Assembly: GCF_050971785.1 (NCBI RefSeq) | Contig: NZ_JBPCCU010000001.1 | Span: 1,612,001-1,676,000, forward strand | Reading direction: 5' to 3' | Length of the DNA stretch: 64,000 nt | DNA from: Actinomadura_E scrupuli | Lineage (GTDB): Bacteria; Actinomycetota; Actinomycetes; Streptosporangiales; Streptosporangiaceae | In this document: positions 18,563-27,412 of the stretch, one piece after another | Numbering within the stretch: position 1 is the stretch's first letter | Layout: every line of letters starts with the position of its first letter | Made by a program: the position numbers and the translations under genes | Notes under the pieces: generated by a model | Database searches by the model: none | The model's input: the letters and a program-made list of their open reading frames with translations, nothing else | What the model was told of the DNA's origin: nothing

Positions 18563-18685
18563 TACGCCCCCGATTACGCGCTCCCACTAGAGATTCCTCG
18601 GAGAGCAGGGAAGTAACTCAAACGGAGGTAAACGTCGCCGGCCTGCCGCAGCCCTTCCGGGTGATCGATCGGGCATGGGGCAGGT

Positions 18686-19981
18686 TCAAAGGAGCGTGAA
18701 CGGCAGGCACACGCCGAGGGCGGCCACCATCGTGCCCGTCGCGCCCGCCACCCGGGTGGTCAGCGGCGCGTTGACGAGCGGGCCCATCAACGCCCGGTCC
18801 CGGCAGAACCAGACGAGGAGGAACAGCGCCACCGGAACGCCGAGCGAGATCACCACCTGGCTGGCGATCAGCAGGCCGGTGAGGGGGACGCCGCTGATCA
18901 ACGCGACCACGGCGGGCGCCATCGTCAGGACCCTCCGCAGGTACGGGGAGACCCGCCGGCCGAGGAACCCCTGCATCACCACGTCGCCCGCCAGGGTGCC
19001 GATCCCCGCCGACGAGACGCCCGACGACAGCAGGGCCACGGCGAACGCCAAGGCCGCCAGGCCGCCGATCCTGCTCGCCAGCTCCGCGTGCACGGTGACC
19101 AGGTCACCGGTCCACGTCCCGCCCGTCGCGACGCCGAAACCGGCACCGAAGGCGATCATCGACACGTTCACCGCCGTGGCGACGCCGAGGGCGAGCACAC
19201 AGTCGACTCGCAGGGACCGGCGGACGAGCCCCGGGTTGCGCCACGCCACGTCGGCGGTCATCCCACGGCCCTGGACCAGCGCCGAATGCAGGTAGACGGC
19301 GTGCGGCATCACGGTCGCGCCGACGATGCCCATGGCCAGGACCAGCGAGTCCACGCCCTCCAGCCGCGGCACCAGGCCACCCGCCAGCCCGGCCGCCGAC
19401 TGGTGTCCCACCGCGGCGATGTCGTGCAGCATGCCCGCGCCGACGAGCAGCAGAGCGGCCGTGCTCATGAGCTCGAACCGGCGCGTACGGCCCTGCCTGC
19501 GCAGCTCGAGCATCAACAGCGCGATCGCGGCGGTCACGGCCGCCGACAGCGCGACGGGCATGCCGAACAGCAACCGCATGCCGATGGCCGCCCCGACGAA
19601 CTCGGCGAGGTCGGTCGCCAGCACCACCACCTCGGCCTGAACCCAGAGCACGCGGGTGCCCCAGCGCGGCAGCCGTTCGCGGCATAACCGCGGAAGGCTC
19701 TTGCCGGTGGCCATGCCGAGCTTGGCCGCCTGGAACTGGACGAGGATCGCGATGAGGCTGGCCACCACGACCACCCAGACGAGGAGGTAGCCGTACGTGG
19801 CGCCGGCCGTGAGGTTGGTGGCCACGTTGCCCGGATCGACGTAGGCGATGGCCGCGACGAAGGCGGGGCCGAGAAGCGGCGCCATCCGCGGGCCGGGGGA
19901 TCCGCTCGGGTGATCGGGGGTGGCTTTCGGGCCGGTCGGCCGTGCGGTAGCCGTTGTCCTGCCACTCACGATCACGTGCAT
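18686..19981 (-). CDS. mntH: NRAMP-family divalent metal (Mn2+) transporter
   Basis: This 431-residue membrane protein has about 11 transmembrane helices and imports Mn2+ or Fe2+ with protons. The metal-binding signatures of helices 1 and 6 are present: AYVDPGNVATN and VMPHAVYLHS. Its Met in MPH favours soft transition metals over Mg2+ or Al3+ subfamilies. It sits 43 bases after the bicupin gene and 123 bases before mdcA on the same strand. Because cupin oxalate decarboxylases use Mn2+, metal supply for that enzyme is a reasonable inference. No MntR site was recognised. Confidence 0.92.
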   Translation of the reverse strand: MHVIVSGRTTATARPTGPKATPDHPSGSPGPRMAPLLGPAFVAAIAYVDPGNVATNLTAGATYGYLLVWVVVVASLIAILVQFQAAKLGMATGKSLPRLCRERLPRWGTRVLWVQAEVVVLATDLAEFVGAAIGMRLLFGMPVALSAAVTAAIALLMLELRRQGRTRRFELMSTAALLLVGAGMLHDIAAVGHQSAAGLAGGLVPRLEGVDSLVLAMGIVGATVMPHAVYLHSALVQGRGMTADVAWRNPGLVRRSLRVDCVLALGVATAVNVSMIAFGAGFGVATGGTWTGDLVTVHAELASRIGGLAALAFAVALLSSGVSSAGIGTLAGDVVMQGFLGRRVSPYLRRVLTMAPAVVALISGVPLTGLLIASQVVISLGVPVALFLLVWFCRDRALMGPLVNAPLTTRVAGATGTMVAALGVCLPFTLL

Positions 19982-20024
19982 TTCCGTTCAGGTCGACGTC
20001 GGATGAGCCGGCTCTTCCCGCTCA

Positions 20025-21068
20025 TCAGGAGGAAGGGGACTCGCCACGATTGAGGCGGGGAACGATGAGCGGGTCGACCGGCGTGAAGGGGAACTGGGGA
20101 AGCTCCCGTTCCGGGACGCCGAAGCTCGCGGCCAGCACCTCGCGCGAGAACGCCGACGCGGAGGCCCGGTAGCCGATGTCGCCCGGCATGGCCTGGTCGA
20201 AGAAGATGAGGAAGTGGATGTCCTCGTCATCGACGACCTCGATGTGGTGCGGAAAGGCTCGTGGCACGAAGTACACATCACCGGGCCCGACCTCGTACTC
20301 GTCGAGGGTGCCATCGGGGTCCAGGACGCGCATGCGGGCGTGACCGCTCTTGATGTAGCCCATCTCGCCGGTGATCGGATGCCAGTGCGGCTCGCGCATC
20401 CCACTCTCCCTGATGCGCAGCGAGTACATGGAGATGTCCTCCAGGGCCGCCCAGTACTGCTTACGGGCGAGGTGGGCGTCGCCGTAGGCGTACGACAGCG
20501 GCGGGTGCTGCCCCTCGACGTCGAACAGGTGGGCGTTGGGCAGCCCGGCCGTGGAGGGGACGTCGGCGGAGCCGCTGCGGCGGACGATCTGCTGGGCCGG
20601 AGACCGGTCGAAGGCGGCGAACGCCGAGGCGGGCAGGTCATAGGTGTTGCCGAGCACCGCATCGGTCATGGCGGTGAAGCCGGCATGTAACGAGATGTGC
20701 TGGGGACGTTCGTGGCGCAGTGCGAGTACGAACTCGGCGCGCTCGGCACCGATGTTCTCGATGTGGTAAACGGCGCCGGACTCGACGTGGTACATCTGAC
20801 CGGCGCTGACGACGAACGAGGAGAAGACGTCGGCGTCTCCCAGGATCGACACCAGGGCCGTGCCCGAGAGGCAGTAGCCGAGCTGGTTGGCGTTGACGTT
20901 CCATTGCGGCTCGCGGATCGCGCCGGGCTCGAGGACGACGCGCTTGATCGAGAGCCGGCTGAGGATCGGGAACGCGGCGGAGTCGACCAGCGTGACCGAT
21001 CCCATCTCGTTCTCGAACAGCGGTGGCGCGGTCGCCAGTGAGGTGACGTGGGGCGAGGTGCCGGCCAT
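20025..21068 (-). CDS. Oxalate-decarboxylase-like bicupin with degenerate N-terminal metal site
   Basis: This 347-residue bicupin resembles OxdC, which splits oxalate into formate and CO2 using Mn2+. The C-terminal cupin keeps the metal ligands (EPHWHPITGEMGY, then VPRAFPHHIEV). In the N-terminal cupin the expected HxH reads EPQWNVNANQLGY, so two His ligands are replaced and that domain probably binds no metal. It therefore may be a single-site enzyme or act on another small acid. The ATG at 21068 has AAGGAGA 5 bases upstream; the frame extends to 21356 without support. It heads a minus-strand run into mntH and the mdc genes. Confidence 0.85.
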   Translation of the reverse strand: MAGTSPHVTSLATAPPLFENEMGSVTLVDSAAFPILSRLSIKRVVLEPGAIREPQWNVNANQLGYCLSGTALVSILGDADVFSSFVVSAGQMYHVESGAVYHIENIGAERAEFVLALRHERPQHISLHAGFTAMTDAVLGNTYDLPASAFAAFDRSPAQQIVRRSGSADVPSTAGLPNAHLFDVEGQHPPLSYAYGDAHLARKQYWAALEDISMYSLRIRESGMREPHWHPITGEMGYIKSGHARMRVLDPDGTLDEYEVGPGDVYFVPRAFPHHIEVVDDEDIHFLIFFDQAMPGDIGYRASASAFSREVLAASFGVPERELPQFPFTPVDPLIVPRLNRGESPSS

Positions 21069-21283
21069 GTTTCTCCTTCGTCGCCGCGGCCCGCGCGCGG
21101 GGCCGCATGTGTTCCTGTCCGGCCTGGGCCACCTGGTCGACATGCACGCCACCGGCGGTGGAGTGGACCATGGTGTGAGCCTGTTCCCGCAGGTTAAGGA
21201 GTAAGTGCCTGCCGCAGCGGGTAGTGGCGCGGCGTGTCGGCGGACCGTCTCCGGCCGGCTGCGCCAACCCGCGCCGGCCCGGC

Positions 21284-22687
21284 TCAACCGGTCCGGTCGT
21301 CGGGCCTGTCGTGCGCGTCGGTGCCGGCAGCCGATGGAGGGCCGGGGGGATCGCATCGGGGCAGTCGCAGGACGAAGAGGGCTCCCCGTTCACTGTCCTC
21401 GACGGTCAGGGTTCCGCCGTGCAGTTCGGCGATCTGGCGGGCGATCGCCAGTCCCAGCCCGGTGCCGCCGGCGTCCCGGTCGCGGGCCGTGTCCAGACGG
21501 GTGAAGCGCCCGAAGACCGTCTCGCGTGCGTCGGCGGGGATTCCGGCGCCGTCGTCGGCCACCGCGATGACCGCCGTGTGCTCATCGCCTCGCACGGTGA
21601 CCGTGATCTGTGCGGTGGCGTGCTGTTCGGCGTTGTCGATGAGGTTGGCCAGCAGGCGGGTGATCCGCGCCCGGTCGCACTGGGCGAACACGCCCGCACC
21701 CAGATCTCTGACGACCCTGACCGTGCCGGTACGGCGGTCCAGTTCGGTCTCCACCACCTGGCTGAGGTCGGTCGGATCGCGGGAGAGGGCCCCGCCCGCG
21801 TCCAGGCGGGCCAGGAGCAGCAGGTCGGTCAGGAGCGCCTCCATGCGCTCGGTGGCGGCGAGTACCGCCCGTCCCGCCTCGGGCCAGTTCGTGTCCTCGG
21901 GGTACATCAGCGCATCCTCCACCTGGGCGCGGATGGCGGTGACGGGGCTGCGCACCTCGTGCGAGGCGTCCGAGGTGAAGCGCCGTAGTTGCGCGTAGGC
22001 GGCCTCGAGCCGGTCGAGTGTGCTGTTCACGCTGGTCGCCAGCGCCTTGATCTCCTCCTGGTCGTCGGGTTCGGGGACCCGCCGGTCGAGACCGGTGGCC
22101 TTGATCTCGTCCATCTCGACCCGGATGGCCTCCACGGGCGCCAGGGCCCTGTCCACGGCACGAAGGACGGCAATGCTCATCATCGCGATGATCATCAGGG
22201 TCATGACGGTCAAGAAGATCGCCAGGGTGGAGTTGGCGTACCAGGGGACCACGGGAATTGCGACATAGACCATCCAGAGCCCGTCCGGCTGGGGGACCTT
22301 GTAGGCCATGACGGTCATGCAGCCCTCGAGTCCCGTGGGTGGGCATAGCCGTTGCTTGGCCCGCAGCCCGTCGTCACCCGGCTGGAAGGTGGCCATCGGG
22401 GGCTTTCCGGCGAGCTGCCGGGTCGCCGTGACGACCTGCCCGAGCGGGTTCAGGATCTGGATGGCCTCGTCCCCGTCGGAAGCCAGCGGTTGGGGGAACG
22501 AGCGTGCCCTGATGTGGTTGTGCGTCCGGTCGGTGGCCGCGGTGAGCTGCTCCTGCCCGTAGCGGGCGTCCTGGTCGCGTACGTCGATCACCACGAGCAC
22601 ACTGACGACGATGCAGAACAGCGCGGCGAAGATACCGGCTACCAGCGTGATCCGGGCTCGCAGTGAAGATCGAAAGAAGCTGAGCAC
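21284..22687 (-). CDS. Orphan membrane sensor histidine kinase
   Basis: This 467-residue classical sensor kinase has a first membrane helix (residues ~12-34), an extracytoplasmic domain of ~120 residues, a second helix (~160-182), a HAMP linker, a HisKA domain with the phosphoacceptor in DASHEVRSP (His ~243), and a catalytic domain with N box LIDNAEQHA, G1 DDGAGIP and G2 GGTGLGLAIAR. The start is GTG. No response-regulator gene lies next to it, so the partner is elsewhere or shared. It lies upstream of, and on the same strand as, the bicupin-mntH-mdc block (215-base gap), which makes a regulatory link possible but unproven. Confidence 0.9.
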   Translation of the reverse strand: MLSFFRSSLRARITLVAGIFAALFCIVVSVLVVIDVRDQDARYGQEQLTAATDRTHNHIRARSFPQPLASDGDEAIQILNPLGQVVTATRQLAGKPPMATFQPGDDGLRAKQRLCPPTGLEGCMTVMAYKVPQPDGLWMVYVAIPVVPWYANSTLAIFLTVMTLMIIAMMSIAVLRAVDRALAPVEAIRVEMDEIKATGLDRRVPEPDDQEEIKALATSVNSTLDRLEAAYAQLRRFTSDASHEVRSPVTAIRAQVEDALMYPEDTNWPEAGRAVLAATERMEALLTDLLLLARLDAGGALSRDPTDLSQVVETELDRRTGTVRVVRDLGAGVFAQCDRARITRLLANLIDNAEQHATAQITVTVRGDEHTAVIAVADDGAGIPADARETVFGRFTRLDTARDRDAGGTGLGLAIARQIAELHGGTLTVEDSERGALFVLRLPRCDPPGPPSAAGTDAHDRPDDRTG

Positions 22688-22788
22688 CCGACGCCCCCGA
22701 AGGTGAAGTGATCACCTCTTCAAAGCATGGGCCGGAAGCAGGCCAGGCCAATCCCACGACGTGGCAAAGATCTGGCGGTTCTCACCGA

Positions 22789-23379
22789 TCAGGGACGGCT
22801 GGAAGCTCCCGAGCGCCCAGCCTCGGCGGGAGGTCCAGCGGCCACGATCGTCGCCGCGAGCGCCATTCGATGGTCCTTCGCCCAGGGCGGCCCAAGCCTG
22901 GCCCGCGGGCCGTACAGGACCTCGTCGGCCCGCTCGGCCAGGATTCCGGCCGCCAGGCGCTCTACGTTCTTGGCGTCGTAGACGTGGACGTCCCAGCCAC
23001 GTGCGCGTGCGAGCTCGGCCAAGACCTGGCGGTACATGACGGAGTCCGCGCGGCTTTCGTATGGTGCGCGTCGCTGCACGGCGATGTCTTCGGGGAAGTC
23101 CGGAGGCCAGGCCCGGAGCGAGACCGAGACGATCGGTTCGCGCAGTGCGGATGCGAGTTCGTCCAGTGCGGCCGACGTCGCCCGGGTCGCCGACGCCCGC
23201 ACTCGGGCCACCAGTTCCGCGGCCGCGGCATCGCCGAGAGGCTTGCCGTCGTGGTGGATGGGCGCCGTCGGCACGCCGGGCTCGATCAGCTCGATCCGCC
23301 GCCGGTCCGCCACCCGGTGGTCGGCCGATGCCGTGACGGCCACGGCCCAGCCGAAATGATGGGCTACCCCCACGCGCAT
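22789..23379 (-). CDS. Conserved-looking hypothetical protein, possibly RNase H-like
   Basis: The protein has 196 residues, no signal peptide and no membrane segment. I do not recognise it firmly. It begins with a beta-hairpin-like MRVGVAHHFGWAVAVTAS, has a helical middle, and ends with PPWAKDHRMALAATIVA, which recalls the last acidic helix (DHxxAL) of RNase H-like folds; this is weak. A -10-like CATACT lies about 9 bases before the ATG and no ribosome binding site is seen, so the mRNA may be leaderless. It is divergent from the merR gene and 101 bases upstream of the sensor kinase. Confidence 0.65.
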   Translation of the reverse strand: MRVGVAHHFGWAVAVTASADHRVADRRRIELIEPGVPTAPIHHDGKPLGDAAAAELVARVRASATRATSAALDELASALREPIVSVSLRAWPPDFPEDIAVQRRAPYESRADSVMYRQVLAELARARGWDVHVYDAKNVERLAAGILAERADEVLYGPRARLGPPWAKDHRMALAATIVAAGPPAEAGRSGASSRP

Positions 23380-23543
23380 GACCCGAGTATGCCATCGTAC
23401 GCACCGACCGGCCCCCGGCCTCGGAGCTCACGCCGCCACGCTCGAGCGCACAGGGCCCACCAGAGGACGGAACGCCTCGCCGCAGGCGAGAAGCGGACCG
23501 CGCCCGGATTCACCGCCCACGGGCGATTGTCATCGCTTGACTA

Positions 23544-23556
23544 TGACGTAACGTCA
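23544..23556. promoter_or_regulatory. Palindromic operator TGACGTAACGTCA before merR-ABC operon
   Basis: A perfect 6-1-6 inverted repeat (TGACGT-A-ACGTCA) follows a -35-like TTGACT at 23537-23542 and ends 17 bases before the merR start. MerR proteins bind dyads inside promoters with long spacers, so this is the likely autoregulatory operator. The -10 element is not clear. Confidence 0.6.
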
Positions 23557-23573
23557 CACCCCATCCTGGTGCC

Positions 23574-24395
23574 GTGCGAGTAAAGGAGTTGGCCGAGCTC
23601 GCCGGTACCACGGTGCGGACGGTCCGGTATTACCACCAGATCGAACTGCTTCCGGTCCCCGGTGTGCGTGACGGCCGCCGCGACTACGACCTGACGCATG
23701 TCGCCCGGCTCATCCGGATCCGCTGGCTGACCCAGGCAGGGGTGCCGTTGTCGCGGATCGTCGGAATGCTGCAGCCCTCCGGCGATCTCGGCCGGGGATC
23801 CGCCGGGGCGGATCGCGAATCGGTCCTCACCGACCTGAACGCCACCGTCGTCGCGCTGGAGGAGCAGCTCGAGCAGTTGGAGGCGCAACGCACGCGGGTG
23901 CGTCGCCTCATCACGGCCGTCGAGCAACATGATCACCTGTCGCCCCTGCCCGCGGCGATTGCGCGCTTCTACGAGACGATCGAGCAGCGCGCCAGGGACG
24001 ACGGCGTGCGCCGGGCGATCCGGCGGGAGCGGGACTTCATGGAACTGGCGTTCTACCGCGGTGAGATGCCCCCGGAAGTGGAGGTGCTCTACCAGGGATT
24101 CGACGAGGCGCGCATGGCCGAGAGCATTGCGCTGTTCGGTCAGATCGCCGACCGGTACGAGTCGGCCTCTGCGCCGAGCGAGGCGGAGGTCGCGCAGATC
24201 GCGGCCGCCGTCGTGGAGCGCTTCAGCCGCCATCTGGGGCCCGAACTGCCGCACCTCGCCCGGTCCGTGGACTTGGACGCCGTCCAGCAGGCCGCTGATC
24301 TGTACGTGCGGCTGGCCGGCGAGAAGGACCGGCGGCTCGACCGGGTGATCGCTGCCGCGCTGCTGGCCGCTATCGAGGAGGCACGGGCCGAATGA
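23574..24395 (+). CDS. MerR-family transcriptional regulator
   Basis: The 273-residue protein has an N-terminal winged helix-turn-helix, MRVKELAELAGTTVRTVRYY, followed by the second helix pair (LIRIRWLTQAGVPLSRIV) and a long coiled-coil dimerisation helix (EALEEQLEQLEAQRTRV-type, residues ~85-115). The ~150-residue C-terminal domain is helical and Cys-poor, which argues against metal sensing and for an organic ligand. The start is GTG, with the operator-like dyad directly upstream. Its stop overlaps the ABC ATPase start (ATGA), so it is the first gene of a regulator-exporter operon and probably controls efflux of the compound it senses. Confidence 0.9.
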   Translation: MRVKELAELAGTTVRTVRYYHQIELLPVPGVRDGRRDYDLTHVARLIRIRWLTQAGVPLSRIVGMLQPSGDLGRGSAGADRESVLTDLNATVVALEEQLEQLEAQRTRVRRLITAVEQHDHLSPLPAAIARFYETIEQRARDDGVRRAIRRERDFMELAFYRGEMPPEVEVLYQGFDEARMAESIALFGQIADRYESASAPSEAEVAQIAAAVVERFSRHLGPELPHLARSVDLDAVQQAADLYVRLAGEKDRRLDRVIAAALLAAIEEARAE

Positions 24396-25324
24396 GCCGG
24401 GACATCGTGATCGATGTGCAGGGACTGGACAAACGGTTCGGTGCCTTCGCCGCCGTCAGTGGCCTGGACCTGGAGGTCCGCGAAGGGGAGATTCACGGCT
24501 TCCTCGGCCCCAACGGCGCGGGAAAGTCAACGACGATCAGAGTGCTGCTCGGGCTCTACCGGGCCAGCGCGGGCCGGGTCCGCGTCCTGGGTATGGATCC
24601 GGCCTCCTCCGCCTCCATGGTGAACCGGCGTGTCTCCTACGTGCCAGGGGAGGTGAGCCTGTGGCCGAACCTCACGGGCCAGGAGGTGCTCGACGCCCTG
24701 GCCGGGCTCCGCGGTGCGCGCGATACGGCGGCTGAGCGGCGGCTGGTCGCCGACTTCGCGCTGGACGTGCGCAAGCCGGTGCGAGCCTATTCCAAGGGCA
24801 ACCGGCAGAAGGTGGTCCTCGTCGCGGCGTTGGCGGCCCCCACGGACCTGCTCGTCCTGGACGAGCCCACCTCGGGGCTCGATCCGCTGATGGAGGAGTT
24901 GTTCCAGCGATGTGTGCGCGAGGCCGCGGCCCTGGGGCGCACGATCCTTCTGTCCAGCCACATCCTCGCCGAGGTCGAGGACCTGTGCGAGTCGGTATCG
25001 ATCATCAAGGACGGACGCCTGGTGGAGGCCGGACGGCTGGCCGACATGCGGCACCTGGCCGCGTCCCAGGTCACCGCCCGGCTTTCGGCCGATCGGGCGG
25101 CCGCCGTCCGGGCAGATCTGCGCGCGCTCGGGCTGCCCGTCGGCGACACCACCGCGCCGGCCGGATCGGCTGCGGACCCGCAGGGACTGACCTTGAGCGT
25201 GCCCCGCGATCTGGTCCCCGCGGTCCTCGGCCTGCTGGCCTCGGGTGATGCCCGTGACATCACCTGCACGCCGGCGAGGCTGGAGGACCTGTTCCTGCGC
25301 CACTACCAGGTGGCGGCGCGATGA
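24392..25324 (+). CDS. ABC exporter ATP-binding protein
   Basis: This 310-residue ATPase powers the permease encoded next. Walker A is GPNGAGKSTT, the signature loop is the slightly unusual AYSKGNRQKV (SKGNRQK in place of LSGGQ), Walker B is LLVLDEPTSGLDP and the switch His is in LSSHILAEVE. A ~90-residue C-terminal domain follows, as in drug and antibiotic ABC-2 exporters. It overlaps both neighbours (ATGA), so the three proteins are made together. Together with the MerR gene it suggests an inducible resistance or export system; the substrate is unknown. Confidence 0.92.
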   Translation: MSRDIVIDVQGLDKRFGAFAAVSGLDLEVREGEIHGFLGPNGAGKSTTIRVLLGLYRASAGRVRVLGMDPASSASMVNRRVSYVPGEVSLWPNLTGQEVLDALAGLRGARDTAAERRLVADFALDVRKPVRAYSKGNRQKVVLVAALAAPTDLLVLDEPTSGLDPLMEELFQRCVREAAALGRTILLSSHILAEVEDLCESVSIIKDGRLVEAGRLADMRHLAASQVTARLSADRAAAVRADLRALGLPVGDTTAPAGSAADPQGLTLSVPRDLVPAVLGLLASGDARDITCTPARLEDLFLRHYQVAAR

Positions 25325-26904
25325 CCGCCGCGTGGCTGATGTTCCGCCGCCATCGCCTGTGGATCGCAGCGTGGGCGGTGCTGCTGGTCGCGTTGAGCGG
25401 CGGCACCGTGTCGGCCTACCAGTCGACGTACAAGACGCCGGAGAAACAGCGGACGGCCGTCGAGTTCCTCCAGCACGACACCGCGACCACGCTGCTGTAC
25501 GGCAGGCTGCCCGATCCGGGCACGCCGGCCCAGATGTTCGCCTGGGAGATCGGCGCCATCGTCACCCTCCTGGTGGCCGTCATGGCGGTGTTGCTGGCGG
25601 TCGCGCTGACGCGTGCCGCGGAGGAAGACGGGACCCTGGAACTCCTGCTGACCTACGGAGCCGACCGCCGGACCCCGATCCGCAGCGCCTGCGCGGTCCT
25701 GTTCGCGGTCGCGGGCGTCCTGGCCGTGGGCTGCGCCCTCGCGGTAGGGCCGGCGGCAGGTCGGGTGGATGCCGTCACCTGGCCCGGCGCACTGAACTTC
25801 GGCTCGGTCGTGGGAGTGACGTTCCTGGTGACCGGAACGCTGACCGCGGTGTTCGCGCAGATCGTCACCACCGCCAGAGCCGCCCGCCTCCTGGGGCTCG
25901 CCGCGATGGGCGTCGCGTTCGCCGTCCGCGTCTTCGCCGACACCCAGGGTGCCGGATGGCTGAACTGGCTGAGCCCGCTCGCGCTGCGGACGACCGCGGG
26001 GCCGTTCACCCAGGACCGCTGGTGGGTCCTTGCGGTCGACACCATCGCCGCCGCGGCGCTGGCCTGCCTCGCCGCCCGGCTGTCCGACCGGCGCGAGTAC
26101 GGCGCCGGCCTGCTGCCCGCCAGGAACACCAGCGACGCACGCCTGAACATCCGCTCCGGTCTCGGCTTGATCGCACGGATCTCCCGCGGGACCGTTCTGG
26201 CCTGGACCGTCGCGGTGACCTGTATCGGGACGCTGTTCGCGGCCATGGGGTCCACGGCCGTGCAGCAGAGCCGGCAAGGCGACCTGGAGGGTTTCCTTGG
26301 CGCGCAACTGGAATCCGGTGACCCGGCGGCCGCCTACTTCGCCTACTGCGGGACGTTCGTGGGCATGGTCGTCAGCGCGTTCGCAGTGCTGACCGTCCTT
26401 CGGGCCGGGCGCGACGAGCACGACGGCCTGACCGACCACGTGCTCGCCACCGGCGTCCGCCGCTGGCAACCGCTGGCCTGGAGCGTGGCCGCGGCGGCTT
26501 CCGGCAGCGCCGTCATCCTCCTGGCCACCGGCACGGCCAGTGCCCTCATCGCGCCGATGACCATCACCGGCACGGACATCGCGGTACGCGCCTTCGCCTA
26601 CTGCGTCGGTCAGTGGCCGGCCGCCACCGCCGCGGCCGGGTGGACCGCGCTCCTGGTCGGGCTGCGGCCCCGCGCGGCGTGGCTGGCCTGGGCGCCACTG
26701 GCCGTCAGCGGCGTGTTCGCCCTCCTGGGACGGCTGCTCGGCGTCCCCGGGTCCGTCCAGGACCTCGGGATCTTCCAGCACGTGCCCGATTCCGCCATGC
26801 CGAGCCCGGACGTCCGCGGGCTCGCGGTCCTGCTCGCCGTCTCGGCCCTGACGACTCTGGCGGGCATTGCGGCCACCACCCGCCGCGACATCACCGTCGG
26901 CTGA
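25321..26904 (+). CDS. ABC exporter permease, large ABC-2 type
   Basis: This 527-residue membrane protein has about 12 predicted hydrophobic helices, consistent with a fused two-half permease like those of tetronasin or polyketide exporters. The N-terminus MTAAWLMFRRHRLWIAAWAVL is the typical cytosolic amphipathic helix before helix 1; another cytosolic connector lies around residues 260-300. The start overlaps the ATPase stop. It is followed by a hairpin terminator at 26916-26939. It forms the membrane channel of the MerR-controlled exporter. Confidence 0.9.
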   Translation: MTAAWLMFRRHRLWIAAWAVLLVALSGGTVSAYQSTYKTPEKQRTAVEFLQHDTATTLLYGRLPDPGTPAQMFAWEIGAIVTLLVAVMAVLLAVALTRAAEEDGTLELLLTYGADRRTPIRSACAVLFAVAGVLAVGCALAVGPAAGRVDAVTWPGALNFGSVVGVTFLVTGTLTAVFAQIVTTARAARLLGLAAMGVAFAVRVFADTQGAGWLNWLSPLALRTTAGPFTQDRWWVLAVDTIAAAALACLAARLSDRREYGAGLLPARNTSDARLNIRSGLGLIARISRGTVLAWTVAVTCIGTLFAAMGSTAVQQSRQGDLEGFLGAQLESGDPAAAYFAYCGTFVGMVVSAFAVLTVLRAGRDEHDGLTDHVLATGVRRWQPLAWSVAAAASGSAVILLATGTASALIAPMTITGTDIAVRAFAYCVGQWPAATAAAGWTALLVGLRPRAAWLAWAPLAVSGVFALLGRLLGVPGSVQDLGIFQHVPDSAMPSPDVRGLAVLLAVSALTTLAGIAATTRRDITVG

Positions 26905-26915
26905 GCTTGCCTTCG

Positions 26916-26939
26916 ATCGCGGGCGACAGAGCCCGCGAT
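26916..26939 (+). terminator. Terminator hairpin after merR-ABC operon
   Basis: ATCGCGGGC and GCCCGCGAT form a perfect 9-bp stem with a 6-base loop, 11 bases after the permease stop, followed by TTCAAG rather than a long U-run. Confidence 0.7.
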
Positions 26940-26974
26940 TCAAGCCTGAGAACGTCAGATTAAGAAAATAAAGG

Positions 26975-26987
26975 TTCAAGCATTGAA
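26975..26987. promoter_or_regulatory. Inverted repeat in an A/T-rich leader before DUF2089 gene
   Basis: TTCAA-GCA-TTGAA is a small perfect dyad inside a ~60-base stretch (26961-27020) that is very A-rich for this genome. No ribosome binding site precedes the ATG at 27011. The patch probably carries the promoter and an operator for the three-gene unit that follows. Confidence 0.45.
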
Positions 26988-27010
26988 TCCTTAAAAAAAT
27001 CAAGATACAA

Positions 27011-27412
27011 ATGAACAACGACGCGTCGCCGCGAGCAAGGGAGCCGAGGGTGGACTGGCAGGAACTGACGGACCTGACACGGGGGCAGCCGTTCGTGGTC
27101 GAGCGGGTCCGCCTCGCCGGCACCGGCGTCGTGGTCGAGGGCCAGTTCGAGCCGCCACAGCTGGCTCAGCTCAGCGTCGACGACCAGGTGTTCGTCGCCG
27201 CGTTCGTACGGTCGCACGGTTCGATCAAGGAGATGGAGCGGATCTTCGGGGTGAGCTACCCGACGGTCAAGTCCCGGCTGAACCGGATCGCCGAGCAGCT
27301 CGACTTCGTCGACACCGACCCGGCGCCCACCGGTGCCGACGTCGTTGACCGCCTGCGGCGGGGGGAGATCAGCGCCCAGGAGGCGCTGGACGAGCTGGAG
27401 AGGTCCCGATGA
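27011..27412 (+). CDS. DUF2089-family protein with helix-turn-helix
   Basis: This 133-residue cytosolic protein matches the DUF2089 family: an N-terminal PQLAQLSVDDQVFVAAFVRS segment, then a helix-turn-helix-like GSIKEMERIFGVSYPTVKSR, and a C-terminal short SHOCT-like helix pair (RLRRGEISAQEALDELE). The ATG lacks a clear Shine-Dalgarno sequence and sits at the end of an A-rich leader. The stop overlaps the next start (ATGA). In other bacteria this family is encoded beside YvlB/LiaX-like envelope stress proteins, and the same pairing occurs here. It is probably a regulator of the unit. Confidence 0.85.
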   Translation: MNNDASPRAREPRVDWQELTDLTRGQPFVVERVRLAGTGVVVEGQFEPPQLAQLSVDDQVFVAAFVRSHGSIKEMERIFGVSYPTVKSRLNRIAEQLDFVDTDPAPTGADVVDRLRRGEISAQEALDELERSR

